DNA of 64,000 nt from NCBI GenBank assembly GCA_963774405.1, contig CAVZEV010000011.1, positions 66,904 through 130,903 of the forward strand. The letters run 5' to 3'. Each line of letters begins with the position of its first letter. Position 1 is the first letter of the stretch. The DNA comes from VRUE01 sp963774405. GTDB taxonomy: Bacteria; Actinomycetota; Thermoleophilia; Solirubrobacterales; 70-9. This document shows, in pieces, positions 1 to 39,180 of this stretch. The notes under the pieces were generated by a model. The model saw only the letters and a list, made by a program, of their open reading frames with translations, was not told the origin of the DNA and ran no database searches. A program made the translations under genes and the position numbers.

Positions 1-336
1 CGTGCCGCGCCTGACCGTGATCCTGCGCAAGGCCTACGGCGGCGCCTACATCGCGATGAACTCGAGCGACCTCGGCGCCGACCTGGTCCTTGCCTGGCCG
101 GGGGCGGAGATCGGCGTGATGGGCGCCGAGTCGGCGACGGGATCGTGCGCCACCGCGAGCTGGCGGCGGCCTCGACCCGGTCGCCGTGCGGCCAGGCGCT
201 GGCCGCCGCCTACGCCGGAGAGCACCTCGGCGCCGCGGTCGCCGCAGCCGAGGGCTTCATCGACGAGGTGATCGAGCCCGCGCAGACCCGCGGCCGCCTG
301 ATCGGCGCGCTCGCCGCCCTCGGGGCCGAGCGGTGA
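1..336 (+). CDS. Acyl-CoA carboxylase carboxyltransferase beta subunit, C-terminal end (partial, frameshifted)
   Basis: This is the 3' end of a biotin-dependent acyl-CoA (acetyl-/propionyl-CoA) carboxylase beta subunit, which moves the carboxyl group from biotin to acyl-CoA to make malonyl- or methylmalonyl-CoA. The visible part carries the family segments KAYGGAYIAMNS, GADLVLAWPGAEIGVMGAE and, after a frame change near 137, RHRELAAAS and EGFIDEVIEP. Restoring one base at about 137 (GCG-GAC-GGG reading) joins the two halves into a single uninterrupted C-terminus ending with TGA at 334-336. The 5' part lies outside the window. Its position next to a PPTase and a PKS suggests that it supplies extender units to the polyketide pathway, but a housekeeping role cannot be excluded. 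The frame change is probably a lost G in a GG run. Confidence 0.8.
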   Translation, partial: RAAPDRDPAQGLRRRLHRDELERPRRRPGPCLAGGGDRRDGRRVGDGIVRHRELAAASTRSPCGQALAAAYAGEHLGAAVAAAEGFIDEVIEPAQTRGRLIGALAALGAER

Positions 337-352
337 GCTCGCCGGGGCAGCG

Positions 353-1192
353 GTGAGCGGCGGCCTCTACGCGGTCAGCGATCTGCACGTCGATCACGCT
401 GAGAACCGCGAGCTCGTCCAGCGGATGCAACCACGCTCCGGGCGGGACTGGCTGATCGTCGCCGGCGACGTCGCCGACAGCCGGGCCGGGGTCGAGTGGG
501 CGCTGCGGCTGCTCGCCGGGCGCTTCGAGCGGGTGATCTGGGCGCCCGGCAACCACGAGCTGCTCACCTACAAGGACGATCCGCTGCAGCTGCGCGGCGA
601 GCGCCGCTACCGCAATCTCGTCGAGCTCTGTCGCGAGATCGGCGTGCTCACCCCGGAGGACGCCTACCCGCGCTGGGAGGGCCCCGGCGGCCCGGCGCTG
701 GTGGCACCGCTGTTCCTCCTCTACGACTACTCCTTCGGCCGCAACGTGGCGCCGAGCAAGGTCGAAGCGATGCGGCTCGCCCACGAAGCCGGCGTCGTCT
801 GCGTCGACGAGTACCTGCTCTACCCCGAGCCCTACCCGAGCCGCGAGACCTGGTGCGAAGCGCGGGTGGCGGCGACCGAGCAGCGGCTGAGCGAGACCGA
901 TCCCGAGCTGCCGACGGTGCTGGTCAACCACTTCCCGCTGATCGCCGAGCCCACCCGGGTGCTGATCCACCCCGAGTTCGCGCAGTGGTGCGGCACCACC
1001 CTGACCGCCGACTGGCACCGGCGCTTCCGCGCCGCGGCGGTCGTCTACGGCCACCTGCACATTCCCCGCAGCAGCCGCCACGACGGCGTCCGCTTCGAGG
1101 AGGTCTCGCTCGGCTACCCGCGCGAGCGGGCGCGCCGGCCCGCCTGGCGGGCCGAGCCGCGCCGCATCCTGCCCGAGGCCGGCCGTGCTTGA
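353..1192 (+). CDS. Calcineurin-like metallophosphoesterase
   Basis: This 279-residue cytoplasmic protein carries all the metal-binding blocks of the calcineurin-like phosphoesterase fold: DLHVDH (Asp10, His12), GDVAD (38-42), GNHE (66-69), VNHFP (around 191-195) and GHLH (around 233-236). Such enzymes hydrolyse phosphomonoesters or diesters with a dinuclear metal centre; the substrate cannot be read from the sequence. It starts with GTG 17 bases after the carboxylase stop and its last 8 bases overlap the PPTase gene, so the two are almost certainly co-translated. Pairs of metallophosphoesterase and PPTase genes are common in actinobacteria. A role in acting on phosphopantetheine or CoA-type phosphates is possible but unproven. 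Confidence 0.88.
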   Translation: MSGGLYAVSDLHVDHAENRELVQRMQPRSGRDWLIVAGDVADSRAGVEWALRLLAGRFERVIWAPGNHELLTYKDDPLQLRGERRYRNLVELCREIGVLTPEDAYPRWEGPGGPALVAPLFLLYDYSFGRNVAPSKVEAMRLAHEAGVVCVDEYLLYPEPYPSRETWCEARVAATEQRLSETDPELPTVLVNHFPLIAEPTRVLIHPEFAQWCGTTLTADWHRRFRAAAVVYGHLHIPRSSRHDGVRFEEVSLGYPRERARRPAWRAEPRRILPEAGRA

Positions 1193-1850
1193 GCGGGTCC
1201 TGCCCGAGGTCGCCGTGGTCGTCTCGACCAGGGGCGAGCGCGAGGTCGAGCTCTTCCCGAGCGAGCGCGAGGCGCTCGGTCAGGCGGTCGAGAAGCGCCG
1301 CCGCGAGTTCGTCACCGCCCGCGCCTGCGCGCGCGAGGCGCTCACCCGGCTCGGCCGGCCGCCGCAGCCGATCCCGACCGGGTCCAAAGGCGAGCCGGTC
1401 TGGCCCGCGGGCGTCGTCGGCAGCATCACCCACTGCGCCGGCTACCGCGCCTGCGCCGTGGCGGCGGCGAGCGACCTGATCACGATCGGTGTCGACGCCG
1501 AGCTTGCCGAGCCGCTGCCGGAGGGGCTGATCGGCGACATCGCCCTGCCGGAGGAGCGCCGGCGGCTCGAGCGGCTCGCCGGCGAGCGTCCCGGGGTCAG
1601 CTGGGACCGGCTGCTCTTCAGCATCAAGGAGTCGATCTACAAGGCCTGGTTCCCGCTGACCAGGAGCTGGCTCGGCTTCGAAGACGCCAGCGTCAGCATC
1701 GACCGCGAGCGTGGCACCTTCGCCGCCCAGCTGCTCGTCCCGGGGCCGCGGCTGAACGGGCGCCACCTCGACGGCTTCGAGGGCAGCTGGACGGTCGCCG
1801 ACGGGCTGCTGCTCAGCGCGATCGCCGTGCCCGCCCGCGGCAACCGCTGA
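1185..1850 (+). CDS. 4'-phosphopantetheinyl transferase (EntD/Sfp-type)
   Basis: The enzyme transfers the phosphopantetheine arm of CoA to a conserved serine of carrier proteins, turning apo-ACP into holo-ACP. The 221-residue sequence shows the family blocks in order: GSITHC (79-84), the magnesium-binding GVDAE (102-106) and FSIKESIYKAWFP (145-157, the KESxYK signature). The arrangement resembles the EntD branch. The GTG start at 1185 overlaps the upstream metallophosphoesterase by 8 bases. The adjacent PKS genes carry ten ACP domains, each with a GFDS serine needing this modification, so this is the obvious activating enzyme for the pathway. It is intact, with no frame change. Confidence 0.93.
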   Translation: MLERVLPEVAVVVSTRGEREVELFPSEREALGQAVEKRRREFVTARACAREALTRLGRPPQPIPTGSKGEPVWPAGVVGSITHCAGYRACAVAAASDLITIGVDAELAEPLPEGLIGDIALPEERRRLERLAGERPGVSWDRLLFSIKESIYKAWFPLTRSWLGFEDASVSIDRERGTFAAQLLVPGPRLNGRHLDGFEGSWTVADGLLLSAIAVPARGNR

Positions 1851-1861
1851 AGCTCCGTTTT

Positions 1862-1891
1862 TTGGATCGGGGAGCTGTAGCGAACTACGCT
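1862..1891 (+). promoter_or_regulatory. Candidate promoter upstream of the PKS operon
   Basis: TTGGAT (1862-1867) and TACGCT (1886-1891) are separated by 18 bases and resemble sigma70-type -35 and -10 boxes (TTGAca / TAnnnT). They sit in the 136-base gap between the PPTase and PKS-A, about 95 bases before the ATG chosen for PKS-A. The gap is less GC-rich than its surroundings. This is a pattern match only. Confidence 0.35.
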
Positions 1892-1940
1892 GTTTTTCGC
1901 TGCACCTGTGAGTGGCTGGGGAGGGGTGGATCTTGGCCCG

Positions 1941-1962
1941 GAGAGCTTCTGGGAGAGCTCTC
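1941..1962. repeat. Direct repeat plus 10-bp palindrome in the PKS leader
   Basis: GAGAGCT occurs at 1941-1947 and again at 1953-1959, the second copy being half of the perfect palindrome GAGAGCTCTC (1953-1962). It lies between the candidate promoter and the PKS-A start. It could be an operator, or part of the coding region if translation starts at GTG 1912. A second short inverted repeat, AGCTCC/GGAGCT, flanks 1851-1876. Confidence 0.25.
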
Positions 1963-1986
1963 GGATTGCCGTTGCTGCGGGGGGAA

Positions 1987-29854
<27,868 letters not shown>

Positions 29855-29858
<4 letters not shown>

Positions 29859-32800
29859 GCGCCGGCAACCCGGACCTGGTCGAGGCCCTGCGCGTCGCCC
29901 TCAAGGAGCGCGACCGCCTGCGCAGGGAGAACGCCCGCCTGCTCGACGGCGCCGGCGAGCCGATCGCGATCGTCGGCATGGCCTGCCGCTACCCGGGCGG
30001 CGTCGACTCGCCGCGCTCGCTCTGGGAGCTCGTCGCCGCCGGAGGCGACGCGATCGGCCCCTTCCCCACCGACCGCGGCTGGGACCTCGAGCGCCTCTAC
30101 AGCCCCGACCCCGACCGGCCCGGCACCTGCTACGCCCGCGGCGGCGGCTTCCTCGATGACGTCGCCGGCTTCGACGCGGCCTTCTTCGGCGCCTCGCCGC
30201 GCGAGGCGATCGGCGGGGACCCGCAGCTGCGCCTCCTGGTCGAGACGTCCTGGGAGGTGCTGGAAGACGCCCGGATCGTACCGGCCTCGCTGCGCGGCAG
30301 CCAGACCGGCGTCTTCGTCGGCGCGATGTTCCACGACTACGGCTGGGGCCGGGTGGCCTCCGATCGCGAGAGCGAGATCAACTCGCCCAACGTCGGCGCC
30401 GGCAGCGTCCTCTCCGGCCACCTCGCCTACACCTACGGCCTCGAGGGGCCGACGGTCTCGATCGACACCGCCTGCTCGACCTCGCTGGTGGCGATGCACC
30501 TCGCCGCCCAGGCCCTGCGCGCCGGCGAGTGCTCGCTGGCGCTGGCCGGCGGCGTCACGGTGTTCTCGACCCCGCGCAGCTTCATCGAGAGCGCCCGCCA
30601 GCGCGGCCTCGCCCCGGACGGGCGCAGCAAGGCCTTCGCCGAGGCCGCCGACGGCGTCGGCTTCTCCGAGGGCGTCGGGCTGCTGGCGCTGGAGCGCCTC
30701 TCCGACGCCCAGCGCAACGGCCGCCACGTGCTCGCCACGATCCGCGGCTCGGCCGTCAACCAGGACGGCGCCTCCAACGGCATGACCGCCCCCAACGGCC
30801 CCGCCCAGGAGCGGGTGATCCGCCAGGCGCTCGCCAACGCGAGGCTGGAGCCCGCCGAGGTCGACGCGGTCGAGGCCCACGGCACCGGCACCACGCTCGG
30901 CGACCCGATCGAGGCCGGCGCCCTGCTCGCCACCTACGGCCAGGACAGGGAGGTCCCGCTGAAGCTCGGCTCGGTCAAGTCCAACATCGGCCACCCGCAG
31001 GCGGCCGCCGGCGTGGCCGGGGTGATCAAGACCGTGATGGCGATGCGCGAGGGCGTGCTGCCCAAGACACTCCACGTCGACGCCCCCTCCTCGAAGATCG
31101 ACTGGGGGGCGGGGAAGGTCGAGCTGCTCGCCGAGGCGAGCGCCTGGGAGTCGGACGGGCGCCCCCGCCGCGCCGGCGTCTCCGCCTTCGGCGCCACCGG
31201 CACCAACGCCCACCTGATCCTCGAGCAGGCGCCGCCGCCGGTCGCCGATTCCGGCGGGGAGGACGCCCCCGAGGCCGCCCTGTCGGGCCCGGTGCCTCTC
31301 GTCCTCTCGGCCAGGTCCGAGCCGGCGCTGCGCGAGTCCGCCGAGCGCCTCGCCTCCCACCTGCGCGAGAGCCCCGAGCTCGACCTCACCGACGTCGCCC
31401 ACTCGCTGACCGCGACCCGGACCGGCTTCGAGCAGCGCGCCGTCGTCCTCGGCGCCGGCCGCGAGCAGCTGCTCGGCGGCCTGGCGGCGCTGGCCGGCGA
31501 TGCCGGCGCCCCCGGCCTGATCCGCGGGCGCGCCCGCGCCGATCGCGATCCCGTCTTCGTCTTCCCCGGCTACGGCTCGCAGTGGCTGGGGATGGGACGG
31601 GAGCTGATCGAGACCTCGCCGGTCTTCGCGCGGCGCATGCGCGAGTGCACCGAAGCGCTCGAGCCGCACTTGAAGTGGCCGCTCGAGGACATCCTGCGCG
31701 GCGCCGAGGGCGTGCCCTCGATCGACTGGCCGTTCGTCGGCACCCAGGCCCTCTTCGCCGTCACCGTCTCGCTGGTCGAGCTCTGGCGGGCCTGCGGCGT
31801 CGAGCCCGCCGCCGTCGTCGGCCACTCCCAGGGCGAGCTGATCGCCGCCCACGTGGCCGGCGGTCTCAACCTCGACGACGCCGCCCGCGCCGTCGTCGCG
31901 CGGATCGAATCGATGCACCCGCTGGACGGCAACGGCGGCATGGCCTCGATCGCGCTGCCCGGCGGCGAGATCGAGCCGCGCCTCGAGCGCTGGGGCGGTC
32001 GGGTCTCGATCGCCGCCCTCAACGGGCCCTCCTCCACAGTCGTCTCCGGGGATACCGAGCCGCTCGAGGAGCTGATCGCCGAGTGCGTCGCCGCGGGGGT
32101 CAAGGCGAAGAAGATCCAAGGCGCCAGCGGTGCCTCGCACTCGGCCCAGGTCGAGGCGCTCCACGACGGCATGATCGAGGCCCTGGCGCCGATCGCCCCG
32201 CGCAGCGGCGAGGTCCCCTTCCACTCGACCGTGACCGGCGAGGTGCTCGACATGGCCGAGCTGACGCCCGAGTACTGGTACCGCAACCTGCGCCAGACGG
32301 TCCGCCTGGCGCCGGTGATCGCCGACCTGATCGAGCAGGGCCGGCGCGCCTTCATCGAGGTCAGCCCGCACCCCGTGCTCGGCCTCAGCCTGGGGGAAAT
32401 CGCCGCGGCGGCCGAGGGCCCGGACTCGGTCGCGGTGCTCGGCACGCTGCGCCGCGACGACGGCGGCCCCGAGCGCTTCGCCACCTCGCTGGCCGAGGCC
32501 CACGCCGCCGGTGCCAGGGTCGAGTGGAGCCGCTTCTTCGCCGGCACGGGGGCGCGGTCCGTGGCGCTGCCGACCTACCCCTTCCAGCGCAAGCGCTTCT
32601 GGCTCGAGCCCGGCAACGGCGGCTCGGACCCCGGGGCGATCGGCCTTGGCGACACCGGGCACCCGCTGCTGCGGGCCTCGATCGAGGATCCCGAGGGGGA
32701 CCGGGTGACCCTGAGCGGGCGCGTCTCGATCCAGTCCCACCCCTGGCTGGCCGACAGCGCCGGCGACGGTGCCGCGGCCTTCCCCGCCTCCGGCCTGCTC

Positions 32801-35800
32801 GAGCTGGCGCTGCGCGCCGGCGCCGAGGTCGGTTGCGAGCGCCTGCTCGAGCTGACCCTGGAGCAGCCGTTGGCGCTGCCGCCGGGCGCCGGCGTGCAGC
32901 TGCAGGTCAGGCTCGGCGAGCCCGGCGAGAGCGGCGCCCGGCCGCTCTCGATCCACGCCCGGCCGGAGGGGGACGAGGCGGCGGGGTGGATCTGCCACGC
33001 GAGCGGGGCGGTCGGCTCGGAGGTCGCGCGAGGGCTCGCGCTGCCGGCGGCCTGGCCGCCGCCCGACGCCGAGCCGATCGACGTCGACGCCACCTATGAC
33101 CGCCTCGCCGCGGCCGGTCTCGACTACGGCCCCGCCTTCCAGGGACTGACCGCCGCCTGGGCGAAGGACGGCGAGGTCTTCGCCGAGGTCTCGCTCGCTC
33201 CCGAGCAGGTCTCCGAAGCGAGCCGCTTCGGCCTCCACCCGGCCCTGCTCGACTCGGTCCTGCACTGCATCGGCGCCGGCACCGGCGAGGCGGACGTGGA
33301 GCCGCCCGGGCTGCCCGCCGCCTGGGCCGGCGTCTCGCTCCACGCCGGCGGCGCCGCGGCGCTGCGCGCCCGGATCTCGCCGAGCGCCGACGGCGGGGTC
33401 GCGCTCGCCCTCGCCGACCCGCAGGGGGAGCCGGTTGCGAGCGTCGCCGGCCTGCGCCTGCGCGCCGGGCTGCCGGCGTCGCCGCGCAAGGCCGCGTCGG
33501 CACCGCGCCGGCGCCGCGCAGCCGGCGCCGGCGGTGCCCTCGCCACGCGGCTGGCAGCGGTCGCCGAGGAGGAGCGCGAGTCGCTCGTCCTCGACCTGGT
33601 CCGCGGCGAGGCCGCCCTGGTCCTCGGCCATGACTCGATCGCCGAGGTCGACCCCGAGCTGCCCTTCCGCGACCTCGGCTTCGACTCCGCCGGCGCGGTC
33701 GAGCTGCGCAACCGGCTCGGCGCGGCCACCGGCATCAGCCTGTCACCGACGCTGGTCTTCGACTACCCCTCCGCGGCGGAGCTGGCCCGCTACCTGCTCG
33801 AGCAGGCGAGCGGCGAGGGCGAGCGGGCGAGGCCGGTGCTGCGCGCCCAGAGCAGCGACGAGCCGATCGCGATCGTCGGCATCGCCTGCCGTTACCCCGG
33901 CTCGGCCGGCTCCCCCGAGCAGCTCTGGGAGATGCTCGCCGCGGGCCGCGACGCGATCGGCCCCTTCCCCGCCGACCGCGGCTGGGACCTCGAGCGCCTC
34001 CACCACCCCGACCCGGACCGGCCGGGACGAGCTACGCCCGCGAGGGCGGCTTCCTCTACGACGCCGCCGAGTTCGACCCGGCCTTCTTCGGCATCTCGCC
34101 GCGCGAAGCGGCCTCGCTCGACCCCCAGCAGCGGTTGCTCTTGGAATCCTCCTGGGAGGCGCTCGAGCACGCCGGCCTCGACCCCCTCGCCCTGCGCGGC
34201 TCCCCGACCGGGATCTTCGCCGGCGTCAGCTCGCTCGACTACGCCGGCGGGCTGCTCGACTCCGATCAGGCGTTCGACGGCTTCCGCCTCTTCGGCGCCT
34301 CCGGCAGCGTGGTCTCGGGAGGGTCTCCTACACCCTCGGCCTCGAGGGCCCGTCGATGACCGTCGACACCGCCTGCTCCTCCTCGCTGGTCGCGATCCAC
34401 CTCGCCGCGGCGGCGCTGCGGGCGGGGGAGTGCGAGCTGGCCCTGGCCGGCGGCGTCTCCGTGCTCTCCTCGCCGATCGCCTTCAGCGAGTTCAGCCGCC
34501 TGCGCGGCCTGGCGCCCGACGGGCGCTGCAAGGCCTTCTCCGAGGCCGCCGACGGGGTCGGCTGGTCTGAGGGCGATCGGCGTCCTCGTGCTCGAGCGCC
34601 TCTCCGAGGCCGAGCGCAACGGCCACCGCGTGCTCGCCACGATCCGCGGCTCCGCGGTCAACCAGGACGGCGCCTCCAACGGGATGACCGCGCCCAACGG
34701 CCCCTCGCAGGAGCGGGTGATCCGCCAGGCCCTCGCCAACGCGAGGCTCGAGCCCGGGGACATCGACGCGGTCGAGGCCCACGGCACCGGCACCTCACTG
34801 GGCGACCCGATCGAGGCGACGGCGCTGCTCGCCACCTACGGCCAGGAGCGCGAGACGCCGCTGAAGCTCGGCTCGATCAAGTCCAACCTCGGCCATACCC
34901 AGGCGGCGGCGGGGGTCGCCGGGGTGATCAAGACCGTGATGGCGATGCGCGAGGGCGTGCTGCCGAAGACCCTGCACGTCGACTCCCCCTCCTCGAAGAT
35001 CGATTGGGAGGCGGGGCGGATCGAGCTGCTGGCCGAAGCGGGGGAGTGGAAGCCCAACGGACACCCGCGCCGGGCGGGGGTCTCCTCCTTCGGCGCCTCG
35101 GGCACCAACGTCCACCTGATCCTGGAAGAGGCACCCCCGCTTGCCGCTCCGGGTCCGCAGCGCGAGGGGATCGCGGGGCCGATCCCCCTGGTCCTCTCGG
35201 CCAAATCGACCGAGGCGCTGCGCGAGGCGGCAAGCCGCCTCGCCGCCCACATCGAGGAGCACCCCGAGCTCGGCCTCACGGACCTCTCCTTCTCTCTCGC
35301 CACCACCAGGGCCCAGCTCGAACAGCGCGCGGCGGTGGTGGGGACAGAGCGCGAGCAGCGCCTCACCGCCCTTCGTTCCCTCGCGACGGGCGAGCCATCC
35401 CCCGACACCCACGAGGCAACCGCCCGCAACGGCCGCCTCGCCCTGCTCTTCACCGGCCAGGGCTCCCAGCGAGCGGGCATGGGCAGGGAGCTATGCGAGA
35501 CCTACCCGGCCTACGCCAAGGCCCTGGAGGAGGCCTGCGCGGAGATCGACAAGCACCTGGAGGTCTCCCTGAAGGACCTGCTCTTCGCCGAGCCCGGCTC
35601 AGAGCAAGCGCAGCTGCTCGACGACACCGCCTACGCCCAGCCCGCCCTCTTCGCCGTCGAGCTGGCGCTCTACCGCCTCTTCGAGTCCCGGGGCCTCGAG
35701 GCAGACCTGCTCACCGGCCACTCGGTCGGCGAGATCGTCGCCGCCCACATCGCCGGAGTCTTCTCCCTGGAGGACGCCGCCAAGCTGGTCTGCGCCCGGG

Positions 35801-38800
35801 GCAAGCTGATGGGCGATCTCCCTGCGGGCGGGGCGATGCTGGCGATCGAGGCGAGCGAGGAGGAGGCGCTTGCCGCGATCGAGGGCAAGGAGCAGCTCTC
35901 TCTCGCCGCGGTCAACTCGCCCAACGCCACCGTCGTCTCCGGCGATGCCGAGGCGATCGAGGCGATCGAGTCCCACTTCAAGGCAGAGGACCGCAAGACC
36001 AAGCGCCTCACCGTCTCCCACGCCTTCCACTCGCCCCTGATCGAGCCGATGCTGGAGCAGTTCTCAGAGCTCGTCTCCTCGCTCAGCCTCAACGAGCCGA
36101 AGCTGCCGGTGATCTCCAACCTGACGGGCGAGCAGCTCACCCCCGAGCAGGCGACCGACCCCGCCTACTGGGTCTCCCACGCCAGGGAGCCGGTGCGCTT
36201 CGCCGACGCGGTCGCGACCCTGAAGGAGCGCGGCGCCACCACCTACCTCGAGCTCGGCCCCGACCCAGTCCTCACCGCGATGGCCGCCGCCACTCTCGGC
36301 GAGGACGCCAAGGCCGCCCTGGTCCCGACCCTGCGCGAGGGCCGCGAGGAGCCCAAGGCCCTCGCCCTCGCCCTCGGCGCCGCGCACGCCTCCGGCGCCA
36401 AGCTCGACTGGAGCGCCTACTTCAAGGGCACCGCCGCCCGCGCCGTGCCGCTGCCCACCTACCCCTTCCAGCGCAAGCGCTACTGGCTCAACCCCTCCGG
36501 CGGCAGCGGTGACCCCGCCGCACTGGGCCTCGCCGCCGCCGACCACCCGCTGCTCTCGGCCTCGATCGAAGATCCCGAGGGAGGCATCACCCTCACCGGC
36601 CGCATCGCCCGCCAGACCCACCCCTGGCTGGCCGATCACGCCGCCTTCGGCATCGTCCTGCTCCCCGGCACCGCCTTCCTCGAGCTGGCCCTGCGGGCCG
36701 GTGCCGAGGCCGGTTGTGAGCTGCTCGAGCAGCTCACCCTGCAGGCGCCCCTGCTCGTCCCCGAGTCCGGCGGCATTGCCCTACAGGTATCGCTCTCTCC
36801 CGAGGGCGAGGACGGCAGGCGCGAGGTCTCGATCCACTCCCGCGCCGAGGCCGGCCCGGAGGAGGAGCCGGGGGAGTGGCTGCTGCACGCCCGGGGCGTC
36901 CTCTCCGCCGCGGCGCCCGAGCCGGCCGAGCCGCTCGGGGCCTGGCCGCCGCGCGGGGCGGAGCCGCTCGACCCCGCCACGCTGTACGTGGACCTGGCTG
37001 AGGTGGGGCTCGATTACGGCCCGGCCTTCCAGGGAGTGACGGCGGCCTGGCGCGCGGGCGAGGAGGTCTACGCGGAGCTCTCGCTCGCCGAGGAGCAGGC
37101 AGCCGAAGCCGCTCGCTTCGAGCTTCACCCGGCCCTGCTCGACGCCGCCTTTCACGCCGCCGGCGGTCCCGGCCTCGCCGAGGGCGGCCAGGCAACGCTC
37201 CCCTCTGCCTGGAGCGGGGTCAGCCTCAGCTCCCCGGGCCAGGCCTCGCTGCGAATTCGTCTCGCGAGCGGGGAGGGCTCCCTGGCGCTGAGCGCCTTCG
37301 ACGAGGCGGGCGCCCCGGTTCTCACCGTCTCCAGCCTGGCCGCCAGGCCGCTGTCCCCCGAGCAGCTCGGCGGGCGCAGGCCGGAGCGCAGCGACCTGCT
37401 CTGCCTGAAGTGGGTCGAGCCCGCGCCGACGACGACGGCTGGGGCCCCGGCCAGGCTGCTCAGCCTGGCCGAGCTGGGCGGGGAGCGCGAGCCCGACACC
37501 GCCCGCGCCGCCCACGCGGCGACCGCGGCCGCCCTGGAGCTGATCCAGGCGACCCTCGCCGAGCAGCCGGGGGAGGGGGAGGAGCCGACCCGCCTCGCCC
37601 TGCTCACCGAGGGCGCCGTGGCGGCCGCGCCCGGCGAGGCCCCCGATCCTGCCGCCGCCGCCGTTTGGGGCCTGGTGCGCTCGGTCCAGTCGGAGAACCC
37701 CGGTCGCTTCGCCCTGATCGACGCGGACGGCTCCGACGCATCTCGTCAGGCGGTCGCAAGGGCTCTCGCCGCAAGCGCCGCGGAGCCCCAGATCGCCCTG
37801 CGCGAGGGCCGGCTGCTGGTCCCGAGGGTGAGCGACGGCGAGAGCGAGGAGGGCGAGGTGCCGGCGGCGATCGACCCCGAGCGCACGGTCCTGATCACCG
37901 GCGCCACCGGAACCCTGGGCGCCCTCGTCGCCCGCCACCTGGTCGAGGCGCACGGAGCCCGCCGGCTGCTGCTGGTCAGCCGCAGCGGCTCGGCCGCGGG
38001 AGGCGCGGCCGAGCTGGCCCAGGCGCTCGCCGAGCTCGGCGCCGAGGTTCGCATCGAGGCCTGCGACGTCTCCGAGCGCCACTCCGTGCAGGCCCTGGTC
38101 GACTCGATCGGCCCCGAGCACCCGCTCGGCGCCGTGATCCACGCCGCCGGCCTGATCGAGGACGGCGTCGCCACCTCGCTCACCCGCGAGCAGCTCGATC
38201 GCGTCCTCGCCCCCAAGGTCGACGGCGCCTGGAACCTGCACGAGGCCTGCGCCGACAAGGACCTCTCGGCCTTCCTCATGTTCTCCTCGCTGACCGGCAC
38301 GGTCGGCGGCCCCGGCCAGGGCAACTACGCCGCCGCCAACGTCTTCATGGACGCCCTCGCCCAGCAGCGCCGGGCAGATGGCCTCGCCGCGACCTCGATC
38401 GCCTGGGGGATGTGGGAGCGCGAGAGCGCGATCACGGACGGACCTCGGCGAGGCCGACAGGGCCCGCGCCCGTCGCGTCGGCGCCGAGCGGATCGCCGAC
38501 GAGCGCGGCCTCGAGCTGCTCGACCTCGCCCTCGCCCGCCTCGCGCCCTTCGCGATCGCGGCCCCGGTGGACCGCGGCGCCCTCGCTCGCATGGACGCCG
38601 CCGGCATGCTGCCGCCGATCCTGCGCGGCCTGCTGCCCAAGCGCTCCGGGCGTCGCCGGGCTGCCACCGCCTCCCTCGCCGAGCGCCTCGCTCGCGTCCC
38701 CGAGGCCGATCGCGAGGCCGCCGTCCTGGAGCTGGTCCGCGAGGAGGCGGCGGCGGTGCTCGGTCACCCCTCGGCCACGGAGGTGCCGCCGGAGCGGCCC

Positions 38801-39178
38801 TTCAACGAGCTCGGCTTCGACTCGCTGGCGGCGGTCGAGATGCGCAACCGGCTCGGCGCTGCGACCGGGGTGCAGCTGCCGCCCACCATCGTCTTCGACT
38901 ATCCCAACGCCACGGCCCTCGCCGGCTTCCTGCTCGCCGCGGTCGGCGAGGGGGGCGAGGCCGGGGTCGAGGACGAGCTGGGCCGGCTCGAGCTGGCCCT
39001 GGCCGGTATTGCCGGCGACGATCCAAAGCGCCAGGCCCTCGCCGGGCACCTGCGCGCCCTTGCCGCCGACCTCGAAAGCGACGCGGCCGGCGAGCAGGCC
39101 AAGTCTGAGATTGACCGTCTCGAGCAGGCCTCCGACGAGGAGCTGCTCGAGTTCATCGACCAACAGGTTGGGGGGTAG
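29855..39178 (+). CDS. PKS-D: type I modular polyketide synthase, modules 6-7
   Basis: This two-module synthase of about 3100 residues starts at ATG 29855 and overlaps PKS-C (ATGA). Its N-terminal docking helix (VEALRVALKERDRLRRENARLL) is almost the same as that of PKS-B. Module 6 is KS-AT-DH(dead)-ACP with no KR, so its beta-keto group should stay unreduced. Module 7 is KS-AT(malonyl)-DH-KR-ACP. The C-terminus (38960-39178) is a different, classical docking domain with a four-helix look, ending ASDEELLEFIDQQVGG. Frame changes occur near 34,023, 34,320, 34,573 and 38,440; the first 4.1 kb, including all of module 6, is clean. It is followed two bases later by PKS-E. Confidence 0.88.
29955..33800 (+). 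other. Module 6: KS-AT(atypical)-DH(inactive)-ACP, KR absent
   Basis: KS 29955-31230 has IDTACSTSLV (others have CSSS) and DPQLRLLVE in place of DPQQRLLLE. AT 31290-32610 starts FPGYGSQW (Tyr for the usual Gln), has GHSQGE, keeps the extender Arg (VARIES) and shows GASHS in the specificity loop. DH 32650-33460 reads HPWLADSAGDGAAAFPAS: the catalytic His is Ser and the GT after Pro is changed. Only about 100 bases of Arg/Ala-rich linker separate the DH remnant from the ACP (33580-33800, LGFDSAGAVEL). A retained ketone is predicted. Confidence 0.85.
33855..38945 (+). other. Module 7: KS-AT(malonyl)-DH-KR-ACP
   Basis: KS 33855-35130 has three frame changes and VDTACSSS. AT 35180-36500 has GHSVGE and HAFHS. 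DH 36540-37360 has ADHAAFGIVLLPGT and HPALLDAAFH. KR 37875-38570 belongs to a different subgroup from modules 1-5: GATGTLG, IED and QGNYAAANVF. ACP 38730-38945 (LGFDSLAAVEM). A double bond is predicted. Confidence 0.84.
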
Positions 39179-39180
39179 GC

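Noticed and set aside
1851..1876. AGCTCC...GGAGCT inverted repeat as a terminator of the PPTase operon
   Set aside because: The stem is only 6 bp with a 14-base loop, and the T run lies in the loop, so it does not form a classical terminator; it overlaps the candidate promoter instead.
32650..33460. Active DH in module 6
   Set aside because: The catalytic His is Ser and the motif after Pro is changed; without a KR it would have no substrate in any case.
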